Assembly (NCBI RefSeq): GCF_024166365.1
Contig: NC_064835.1
Span: forward strand, 61,732,607-61,796,606
DNA from: Elephas maximus indicus
Taxonomy: Eukaryota; Chordata; Mammalia; Proboscidea; Elephantidae
DNA length: 64,000 nt
Reading direction: 5' to 3'
Below are positions 11,501-23,500 of this stretch, piece by piece (positions within the stretch are counted from its first letter, which is position 1; the number at the start of each line of letters is the position of its first letter). The position numbers and the translations under genes were made by a program. The notes beneath the pieces are model-generated. The model was not told the origin of the DNA. It worked only from the letters and a program-made list of their open reading frames with translations, and did no database searches.

Positions 11501-14500
11501 TGGGCCACGTCCAGGGGGAGGGCAGCAATTCCCTTATTTGGGGGAATGCACTGTCTTGGGCCCAAGGTTTACTCTGGGCGCCTACAGCATAGTGCACTCC
11601 CCCATCACTGTCCTGCACATACCCACCACGTGGTAAACCCTGCTTCTTGCCCATCATCCTCCTAGAAAGCGGACTCGGTGCAGGTGGGGGCTGGGTCTGT
11701 TGTGTTCACTGCCGTGCTCCCCCCGCCCCGCCGCTTAACAAAGGACCTGCACGCAGAAGGAGCTCACTCAGTATGTGCTGAGTGACTGCATGTTTGCAGA
11801 CTGTAAGGAGAGCAGGTTATTTGTTTGGTTATTGCCTACAGAGAAATGAAATGTTTAGTGCCTGCCTGCCAGGTGTTCCATTTCAGAGAATCCATTTCCT
11901 GGCACTGGTCTGCGTCAAGCTTAAATAGATGCTTTTCACCTGGAGCAGGCACAGACTGGCCTACTGTAAACCAAAAAAAGAACAAACGCACTGCCATCAA
12001 GTCGATTCTAACTCATGGCGGCCCCATGGATTACAGAGTAGAACTGCTGTGCAAACGGTTAAGCACTTGACCACTAGCTGAAAAGTTGGCAGTTCAAACC
12101 CACTCAGAGGTGCCAGGAAGACAGGCCTGGCAATCTGCTTCCAAAAGGTTACAGCCTTGAAAACCTTATAGAGCAGCTCTACTCTACACACTGGGGTCAT
12201 CATGAGTTGAAATCAGCTCGACAGCAAACAACGACAATCTTTATGGAAGCAGATTGCCAGGCCTTTCTTCTGTGGTGCTGCTGGGTGGGTTTGAACCACC
12301 AATCTTTAGGTTAGTAGGCAAGCATAAACCATTTGTGCCACCCAGTGAGCTCTGGGTTATTATAGGGGCCACTTTTCCCACCAAGCACTGCTTGTCTCGT
12401 AGGTCATGCAGGCCACACTGGGCACCTGCAGCCACTGAGGCAGGATTGGTGGGGGAGGAAAAGGGCTCTTTGAGCTGGACACAGAGGTTTTCCCTGACCC
12501 AGACCCTCAGCTTTACCAGAAAACCAAATCAGTTGCTGTCGATTTGATTCTGACTTATAACGACACTATAGGACAGAGTAGAACTGCCCCATAGGGTTTC
12601 TAAGGAGTGGCTGGTGGATTTGAACTGCCAGCTTTTTGGTTAGCAGACAAATGCTTAACCACTGCACCACCAGGGCCCCTCAGCTTACAGAGGCTCTAAT
12701 TAGCTACAGCAAGTTGTTAGGACTTTAATGGGTGTGTTTAAATGTGTTTATATGGTCGTTGTCTAGAGTAAGTCATTTCTTCAGGAGTAATTGCCTATCC
12801 ATGATGTCTAGGCTGGCAGGAGTGGGGACCTGGTGGCTGGGCCACAGCAGAGCTCTCCTGGTTGATCTTCCCTAGTCCCTGTTACACTCAGTAACGGACT
12901 CAAGAGTCTTAGGCTCAGAAAGACCCTGAAAAGTTCACCTGGTCCATCTGATGCTGGAACCTCCTCCTAGACTTCTCAGGAGATGGTCCCTGCTGCTGCT
13001 CCATCCTGGGGAGGCTGCAGTTGGGAGCAGGAGCACCAAATGGGCTTTTGAGTTGGGTGGAGCTGGGTTTAGTCTTGGCTCCCCACTGGGTGCTGGGATC
13101 TGAGCCTCAGTTTCAGCACTGGTGAAGTGGGCGGTGCATTGGATGGTGGGAAGATCGCATGAGATCATGACTACACATGCTGGCAGCCACCCTGGCACGT
13201 GGAAGGCATTTGGTAAATATTTGTTGCCTTCTCCCCTTCTCCAGCCTCTTTTTTTTTTTTTTTTACTTTTATTGAGCTTCAAGTGAACGTTTACAATTCA
13301 AGTCAGTCTGTCACATATAAGTTTACATACATCTTACTCCGTACTCCCACTTGCTCTCCCCCTAATGAGTCAGCCCTTCCAGTCTCTCCTTTCGTGACAA
13401 TTTTGCCAGCTTCCCACTCTCTCTATCCTCCCATCCCCCCTCCAGACAGGAGATGCCAACACAGTCTCAAGTGTCCACCTGATATAATTAGCTCACTCTT
13501 CATCAGCATCTCTCTCCCACCCACTGTCCAGTCCCTTTCATGTCTGATGAATTGTCTTCGGGGATGGTTCCCGTCCTGTGCCAACAGAAGGTTTGGGGAC
13601 CATGGCCGCCAGGATTCCTCTAGTCTCAGTCAAGCCATTAAGTATGGTCTTTTTATGAGAATTTGGGGTCTGCATCCCACTGATCTCCTGCTCTCTCAGG
13701 GGTTCTCTGTTGTGCTCCCTGTCAGGGCAGTCATCGATTGTGGCCGGGCACCAACTAGTTCTTCTGGTCTCAGGATGATGTAGGTCTCTGGTTCATGGGG
13801 CCGTTTCTGTCTCTTGGGCTCTTAGTTGTTGTGTGACCTTGGTGTTCTTCATTCTCCTTTGCTCCAGGTGGGTTGAGACCAATTGATGCATCTTAGATGG
13901 CCGCTTGTTAGCATTTAAGACCCCAGACGCCACATTTCAAAGTGGGATGCAGAATGTTTTCATAATAGAATTATTTTGCCAATTGACTTAGAAGTCCCCT
14001 TAAACCATGGTCCCCAAACCCCCGCCCTTGCTCCGCTGTCCTTTGAAGCATTCATTTTATCCCAGAAACTTCTTTGCTTTTGGTCCAGTCCAATTGAGCT
14101 GACCTTCCATGTATTGAGTGTTGTCCTTCCCTTCACCTAAAGCAGTTCTTATCTACTAATTAATCAATAAAAAACCCTCTCCCTCCCTACCTCCCTCCCC
14201 CCCTTGTAACCACAAAAGTATGTGTTCTTCTCAGTTTTTACTATTTCTCAAGATCTTATAATAGTGGTCTTATACAATATTTGTCCTTTTGCCTCTGACT
14301 AATTTCGCTCAGCATAATGCCTTCCAGGTTCCTCCATGTTATGAAATGTTTCACACATTCGTCACTGTTCTTTATCAATGCGTAGTATTCCATTGTGTGA
14401 ATATACCACAATTTATTTACCCATTCATCCGTTGATGGACACCTTGGTTGCTTCCAGGTTTTTGGTATTGTAAACAGAGCTGCAATAAACATGGGTGTGC

Positions 14501-17500
14501 ATATATCTGTTTGTGTGAAGGCTCTTGTTTCTCTAGGGTATATTCGAAGGAGTGGGATTTCTGGGTTGTATGGTAGTTCTATTTCTAACTGTTTAAGATA
14601 ACACCAGATAGATTTCCAAAGTGGTTGTACCATTTTACATTCCCACCAGCAGTGTATAAGAGTTCCGATCTCTCCGCAGCCTCTCCAACATTTATTATTT
14701 TGTGTTTTTTGGATTAATGCCAGCCTTGTTGGAGTGAGATGGAATCTCATCGTAGTTTTAATTTGCATTTCTCTAATGGCTAATGATCGAGAGCATGTTC
14801 TCATGTATCTGTTAGCTGCCTGAATATCTTCTTTAGTGAAGTGTGTGTTCATATCCTTTGCCCACTTCTTGATTGGGTTGTTTGTCTTTTTGTGGTTGAG
14901 TTTTGACAGAATCATGTAGATTTTAGAGATCAGGTGCTGGTCGGAGATGTCATAGCTGAAAATTCTTTCCCAGTCTGTAGGTGGTCTTTTTACTCTTTTG
15001 GTGAAGTCTTTAGATGAGCATAGGTGTTTGATTTTTAGGAGCTCCCAGTTATTGGGTTTCTCTTTGTCATTTTTGGTAATGTTTTGTATTCTGTTTATGC
15101 CTTGTATTAGGGCTCCTAAGGTTGTCCCTATTTTTTCTTCCATGATCTTTATCGTTTTAGTCTTTATGTTTAGGTCTTTGATCCACTTGGAGTTAGTTTT
15201 TGTGCATGGTGTGAGGTATGGGTCCTGTTTCATTTTTTTGCAAATGGATATCCAGTTATGCCAGCACCATTTGTTAAAAAGACTATCTTTTTCCCCAATT
15301 AACTGACACTAGTCCTTTGTCAAATATCAGCTGCTCATACGTGGATGGATTTATATCTGGGTTCTCAATTCTGTTCCATTGGTCTATGTGCCTGTTGTTG
15401 TACCAGTACCAGGCTGTTTTGACTACTGTGGCTGTATATTAGCTTCTGAAATCAGGTAGAGTGAGGCCTCCCACTTTCTTCTTCTTTTTCAGTAATGCTT
15501 TGCTTATCCGAGGCTTCTTTCCCTTCCATATGAAATTGGTGATTTATTTCTCTATTACCTTAAAAAATGACATTGGAATTTGGATCGGAAGTGCGTTATA
15601 TGTATAGATGGCTTTTGGTAGAATAGACATTTTTACTATGTTAAGTCTTCCTATCCATGAGCAAGGTATGTTTTTCCACTTAAGTAGGTCCTTTTTAATT
15701 TCTTGTAGTAGAGCTTTGTAGTTTTCTTTGTATAGGTCTTTTACATCCTTGGTAAGATTTATTCCTAAGTATTTTATCTTCTTGGGGGCTACTGTGAATG
15801 GTATTGATTTGGTTATTTCCTCTTCGGTGTTCTTTTTGTTGATGTAGAGGAATCCAAGTGATTTTTGTATGTTTATTTTATAACCTGAGACTGCCAAACT
15901 CTTCTATTAGTTTCAGTAGTTTTCTGGAGGATTCCTTAGGGTTTTCTGTGTATAAGATCATGTCATCTGCAAATAGAGATAATTTTACTTCCTCCTTGCC
16001 AATCTGGATGCCTTTTATTTCTTTGTCTAGCCTAATTGCCCTGGCTAGGACTTCTAGCACGATGATGAATAAGAGCGGTGATAAAGGGCATCCTTGTCTG
16101 GTTCCCGTTCTCAAGGGAAATGCTTTCAGGTTCTCTCCATTTAGAGTGATAATGGCTGTTGTCCAGCCTCTTTCTTGTCTGTGCCAGATCACCCCCCTAC
16201 AGGGGGCGCCTCTGCCCATGTCTTTCCGCTGCTCGGAGCACCCCCCTCCGCCCCCATCCACTGTATTAGCTTCCTAGAGTTGCTGCAACAAAGTACCACC
16301 AAGCGGGTGCTTATAAGAACAGAAATTGATTGTCTCTGTTCTGGAGGGTAGGAGTCTGACTTCAGGGTGTCTGTGGGGCATGCTCTCTCTAGGCGCTAGG
16401 GAAAGGTTCTGCCTTGTCTCTCTCAACCTCTGGGAGCCCCAGGCATTCCTTGGTTTGCAGCTGCAGCACAATCCTGTCATCCCGTGGCTGTTTTCCTTCT
16501 GTCTGTCTGCCTCTTTTCTCCTCTTTTGTAAAGATGCTACTCGGGTTGGAATAGGACCCACCTTACTCTGGTTTGACAACTAATAACATCTGCAAAGGCC
16601 CTATTTCCAAACAAGGTCACGTTCACAGGTACCAGGGGTTAGGACTTCAACATAAATTTTGGGGGGACACAATTCAATCCATAACATGCGTGGAGTCCAG
16701 TCCAACCTTCCTAGCCTGGGATTCAAGGTCATCTGTGTGGTCTGCCTCAGTCTTTCCAAGTCCATGGACTCACACTTCCCTCATTGGCCCAACTTGAGGC
16801 CAGGCTTTTCTCAACGAATCGTGGTGGGTTCCCAGCCTCTTCTCACATGGTTCTCTGGGCCATTGCCCTGTCCCTCTGTGCCTCCAACTCCCAGCTGTCC
16901 AGTGCCAGGGCTGCCTCCTCCATGAATGGCCCTTCTCCCCCGGCCCCAGCCCCAGCCCCAGCACAGGAACGCACAGTCCCTCTGAACACTGTCGTGGTCT
17001 CAGCTAGCTCGTGATCTGCGGACTTGTGTTACTTTCTTTTGCCATTCTCCTCGTTGTCCCATGTCTGCTTCATCTGTGCCCCAGCACCTAACATAATGCT
17101 GTGGGCATAGCCTGTGCTCAGAAACATTGGCTCAAGCTCCATCTTGCTAACTTGGGACATGGGCCATCTTGCTCTCTACCAGGCCTCAGTTTCCTCAATG
17201 GTACAGAGGCCCAGGTGGTCTCTAAGGCTGTCGGTAGATGTCGGATGCTGTGCTGTGTGTTGGGGGCTCTCGACAGGCTGTAAGGAGCTGGGAGGACAGC
17301 ATTAGGAAGAGTAAGTGTGCAGAGCATAAGGGGTCATGGCCCAGGTTTCTCTGTCCAAGACCTTTCACATGAAGGTGTGGTGGGCCCTCACTTAGCCAAG
17401 GAGTCTTTAAAGAGGAAATGTGGGTGGTGACCCAGGCATGGTCACAGGGACAGCCTTGGGGAGCTCTCCTGCCTATGGAAAACAGAGGCACATTGGCCCA

Positions 17501-20500
17501 GGGGGCTATGTCCTCCTCCCCTAGTGATGACGAGGCTTTTCCAGGGGCACTTCAGCTTGTCTGCAGAGTTGGGAGGGGCTTGCACATGAATGTGGAAATA
17601 GTGGGTGTTGTGGGGCAGGCCAGGTGGGGCATCTCATTAGCTCTCAGCAGCAGCTCCTGGCATCAGGGCTAGACAGGAACAGGATGGGAACCAGGTATGG
17701 CCAGGACATCAGGATACCTGGGTTCATGCCTGGATTTTGTGATTTGCTTGCTGACTTATTTTTATAAATAAGGAGCTAGGACTAGATCATCTCTAATGAC
17801 CCTTTGGCTCTGCAAACCTGACCTCATGTATTTGGATTCTTTTTGTTGTAAGTGACAGAGACCAAGTCAAAACTAGCATAAGCAGAGCAAATAAAGGGAA
17901 TTAATTGGCCCATGTAATGAAATTAACCAGTTTCTGACACATCTAAATTCAGGGTCTTAAACACGTTCTTCTACTTTCTGGCTTTCATTTCTCTCTCACT
18001 CTCTGTCAGCTTTTGCCTTCCTTCTGTGTGTTGACCTCATTTTCTCCTGCTGGAGATGGCCTTTCTCTACATGGTGAGGAAGACTGTCCCTAGCCATCTC
18101 CAACTGACATTATTCCTGCATAGTGTCCCAAGAGACAGGTTCCGCACTGAAAAATCTCATGGGAGATTCTCATTGGTCCACTTTGGGTCACGTGTCATGC
18201 CTGGGCCAATCACATGGCCAGGGGAATATATATTCATAGGCTGAGCCAGAGCCACATAACAGTCTCAGAATCAGGCCAATTGGTAGCCCCACCAGAAGCA
18301 TGCCATTAAAGTAGAAAAGTAACAGTTCCCCAAGAGAAGGGAGATCGCTAGACAGACTGAAGAAAAAATGTCCACCTCACTGTGATTATCTGATTTTTGG
18401 CCTAGTATAAAAGGATATTGTCTCCTCTGCATTGATTATAAACTTGAACATCCCAAGCCTCTGTCTGGTCTTGGAGGCCATCTCTCTCCCAGCAACTGCA
18501 GGAGCTAAATATTGGTTTGACTGTGGTGGCTTGTTCAGATCTGGGCCCTGGCATTCGTTGTGGCCTTAAACAAGTCTCATAATCTTGCTTTTTTATTCCC
18601 TGATCTAAAGTAAAATTGGGGAGGCAGGGCCAAGATGGCGGAGTAGTCAGATGTTTCCTATGGTCCCTCTTACAACAAGACCTGAAAAAACAAGTGAATT
18701 GATTATATATGACCATCTAGGATCCCTGAACATCAAAGGCAAAGTTGAAGAATCAGACTGAGCGGCAGGGGAAGGGAGAGATGGTTCAGAAGCAACAAGG
18801 AGCTGCCAGATCTGACCTGGCGGGAACCGGCACCCTGCAGGCAGCATCCACCGGCACGAGAGCTGTGAAGCAAGCAGTGGCGTTCAGGACACATTTTCCA
18901 CATTGGGAGAAACCGAGCACCGAACGTCCACTCATGCCTCCAAAATCAGTGAAAAGCACTGCTCAATCAGCAAAAGAGAAGTACATGTGGCTAAACTACT
19001 GCATGGATCAAAAAACACCCCTTTAGGAAAAATCTGTGTCCCATTTACCTGCCCCTTTCCCGCTGTCACTGGGTCAGAGCCGGCTTCAGAGACTGCTGTG
19101 TCCCCTGAGCCGGAAGTAGGACCCATCATGCTCTCTGAGCCCTTCTCCCGACCTTGAAGAGGGAAGAAATTAACAAATAGGAAAAAATAATCTGCTGACT
19201 CCCCTAAGCTGGGAACTTAGGGCAGGCACAGCTCCTTTGCCTAGACACAGGCATAAGGGGTCCATGGACATTGAATGCCTTTCACCCCTGCATAGATTTG
19301 TGTGGGCCCATTACAACAGCATAAGCCCACATTAGCACAGTACAACAGGGTGTATACCTGAAGTCTAACCTCACCTATATCAGCTATATGGTGGAGGAGG
19401 CAGGTTTGTGACATTTGATACCACTCTGCCTATTAAGCAGGGACCTTACCTACTCAAGTCAGGGGACTGAGGACTGGTGGCTCCACCCACACCACCTAGC
19501 CACCCACAACAGGGGTCCAAGGATAAGTAGTGCCTCCCAGTCCTTACAGCCAACAGCACTGGGTGCCCATAGTCCAGCTACACAACCCACCCACCTGTGC
19601 ACTCTGGGGAACAGGGCATGCTTTCTTCACAGACACTCAGGGGCAGCTGTCAGCCCCGTACCCTGCTCAGCATGTGACCCCTTACTGCAGCCAGATACCT
19701 GTGCCTACACCAATCATCCCTGCCTGTCTATGACTGTAGGGAGAGCCTGCACCACACACTTGGTGACTGACTACCTGGACACCTAAGCTGAATCCATACA
19801 GGAAAAGTAAATGGACTCCTGGGCTCACATACAGCTCGAACCACCTGGTAACAGGATGTTAGAGCTTCAAAGTCCCTAGTAATCAAACTAGTTTACATGA
19901 GCAGCCTGTTTGGGCATATCAAAACAAAACAAGAAGCTAGGACACAGTAAGCAAACATAAATACAATAACTTATTGATGGCTTGGAGATGACAGTCAATA
20001 TCAAATCACATAAAGAGGCAGACCATGATGGCTTCAGCAAGTTCCCAAAACAAAGAATCAAGTAATCTTCCAGATGAATGGAATTTCCTGGCATTACCAG
20101 AGGTAGAATACAAAAGATTAATATACAGAACTCTTCAAGAAATCAGGAAGGCAATCAGGCAAAATGCAGAACAGGCCAAGAAACACATAGAGGAACTTAA
20201 GAAGATTAGAGATGAGCATAATGACAACTGAACAGGCTGCAAGAATCCATAGAGAGAGAGCAAACAGAAATCCAGAAGATTAACTGTAAAATTTCAGAAT
20301 TAGACAACTCAATAGAAAGTCATAGGAGCAGAACTGAGGCAATGGAAGTCAGAATTAATGAGACTGAAGATAAAGCACTTGACACCAACATATTTGAGGA
20401 AAAATAAGATAAAAGAATTAAAAAAAATGAAGAAACCCTAAGAATTATGTGGGACTCTGTCAAGAGGAATAACCTACAAGTGATTGGAGTACCAGAACAG

Positions 20501-23500
20501 GGGGCATAACAGAAAATACATAGAGAGTTGTTGAAGATTTATTGGCAGAAAACTTCCCTGATATCATGAAAGATGAGACGGTGTCTATCCAAGATGCTCA
20601 TCAAACCACACACAAAGTAGATCCCAAAAGAAAGTCACCAAGACATATTATAATCAAACTGGCCAAAACCAAAGATAAAGAGAATTTTAAGAGCAGCTAG
20701 GGATAAATGAAAAGTCACCTACAAAGGAGAGTCAATAAAACTAAGCTCAGACTAATCAGAAACCATGCAGGCAAGAAGGCAATGGGTTGACATATATAAA
20801 GCCTTGAAGGAAAAAAATTGCCAGCCAAGAATTATGTATTCAGCAAAACTGTCTCTCAAATATGAAGGCAAAATTTGGACATTTCCAGATAAACAGAAGT
20901 TTAGGGAATTTGCAAAAAAACAAACCAAAATTGCAAGAAATACTAAAGGGAATCCTCTGGTCAGAAAATCAATAACATCAGATAACAACCCAAGACTAGA
21001 CCACAGGACAAAGCAACCAGATAGAAACCCAGTTATGGAAATCACGAAAATAAATCAAAATGCTCAAAACAGAGAAACAGAAACATCATTATGTAAAAGA
21101 TGACAACAGTAAAACAGAAAAGAAGAACTGAAAAATGTAGTCATAGATCTTTCATATGGATAGGAAGTCAATGCCATATAAAGAAATAAAAGATTAAATA
21201 TTAGAAAAATAGGGGTAAATGTTAAGGTAACCACAAAGGAAACTAACAATCCTACACATGAAAATAAAAAAGAAGACTCAGCAAATACAAAATCAACAAC
21301 AATGATAAAGATGAAAAGAAAATACATAAAGAAAAACGACTCAGCACAGTAAATTAAGTGGAACAAAGAAACTGCCAACATACAAAAAAAGACATCAAAA
21401 TGACAGCACTAAACTCAGACCTATCAATAAGTACGATGAATGTAAACGGACTATATGCTGCCTACAAGAGACACGCCTTAGGTTTGAAGACACAAACAAA
21501 CTAAAACTCAAAGGATGGAAAAATATATATATATATCCAGCAAACAACAAAAAAGAGCAGGAGTGGCAACATTAATTTCTGACAAAATAGACTTTAAAAT
21601 CCACCACAAAGGATAAGGAAGGACTGTATAATGATTAAAATGTCAATACACCACGAGGACATAACCATATTAAATATTTATGCACCCAATGACAGGGCTC
21701 CAAAATACATAAAACAAACTCTAATAGCATTGAAAAGAGAGATGGACAGCTCCACAATAATAGTAGGAGACTTCAACACACCACTGGACAGAACATCCAG
21801 AAAGAAGCTCAATAAAGACACAGAAGATCTAAATGCTTCAATCAACCAACTTGACCTCATAGACATATACAGAGCACTCCACCCAACAGCAGCCAAGTAT
21901 ACTTTTTCAACACACATGGAACATTCTCTAGAATAGACCACTTATCGGCCATAAAGCAAGCCTTAATAGTATCCAAAGCATCGAAATATTACAAAGCATC
22001 TTTTCTGACCATAAAGCCATAAAAGTAGAAATCAATAACAGAAAAAGCAAGGGAAAAAAAAATCAAACACATGGAAACTGAACAGCATGTTGCTCAAAAA
22101 CTACTGGCCTATAGAAGAAAGGAAGGAAGGAGTAAAGATTCACAGAATCAAATGAGAATGAAAACACACGCTAGCAGAGCCTCTGGGACACAGCAAAAGC
22201 AGTGCTCACAGGTCAATTTATAGCAATAAATGCACACATCCAAAAAGAATAACGGGCCAAAATAAAGTAAAATAGGAAAAATCTTGCTAATTGCTGAGGC
22301 TTTAAAGAAATACTATGCCAATGCAAAAGAGAATGAGAACGCTCCTTATACCTAAGGTGGGAAGATCTCCAAGATCAATTGTTAGGGGAAAAACAAAGTG
22401 TAGTTTTTAGGATAATGTGTTTGAAATGTTACCGTTTGTTTTAAAAAGGTTGTTGTTACGTGCAGTCAGGTCAGTTCCGACTCATAGCGACCCAGTGTGC
22501 AACAGAATGAAACACCTCCTGGTCTTGCGCCATCCTCACAATCATTGCTAAGTTTGAGCGTATTGTTGCAGCCATTGTGTCAATCCACTTCATTGAAGGT
22601 CATCCTCTTTTTCGTTTACTCTCTACCAAGCATGATGTCCTTCTCCAAGGACTGGTCTCTCCGGATAACATGTCAAAGTAGAGGAGATGAAGTCTCGCCA
22701 TCCTCACTTCTAAGGAGCATTCTGGTTGTACTTCTTCCAAGACAGATTTGTTTTTTCTTCTGGCAGCTCGTGGTATATTGAATATTCTTTGCCAACACCA
22801 TAATTCAAAGGCACCAATTCTTCTTCAGACTTCCTTATTCATTGTCCAGCTTTCACATGCATATGAGGTGACTGAAAAAACCATGGCTTGGGTCCGGTGC
22901 ACTTAGTTCTCAAAGTGACATCTTTGTTTTTTTAACGCTTTAAAGAGGTCTTTTGCAGCAGATTCGTCCAATGCAATAAATACATCATTTGATTTCTTGA
23001 CTGCTGCTTCATGGGCATTGATTGTGGATCCAAGTAAAATGAAGTCCTTGACAACATCAATATTCTCTCCATTTTTCATGATGTTGCTTATTGGCCCAGT
23101 TGTGAGGACTTTTGTTTTCTTTATGTTAAAGCATAATCCATACTGAAGGCTGTAGTCTTTGATCTTTATCAGTAAGCGCTTCAAGTTCTCTTCACTTTCA
23201 GCAAGCAAGGATCTGTCATCTGCATATTGCAGGTTGTTTAAGAATCTTCCTCCAATTCTAATACCTTGTTCTTCTTCATATGGTCCAGCTTCTCTGATTA
23301 TTTGCTCAACATACAGATTGAATAAGTATGGTGAAATGAAAGGATACAACCCTGATGCGTGCCTTTCCCGATTTTAAACCATGCAGTGTGTCCTTGTTCT
23401 GTTCAAACGAATGCTTCTTGGTCTACGTATAGGTTCCTCCTGAGCACAATAACGTGTTCTGGAATTCCTGTTCTTTGCATTGTTATCCATAATTTATTAT

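Noticed and set aside
14256-15233. A 325-codon minus-strand open frame
   Set aside because: It is not a host gene but the C-terminal part of L1 ORF2, with frameshifts on both sides.
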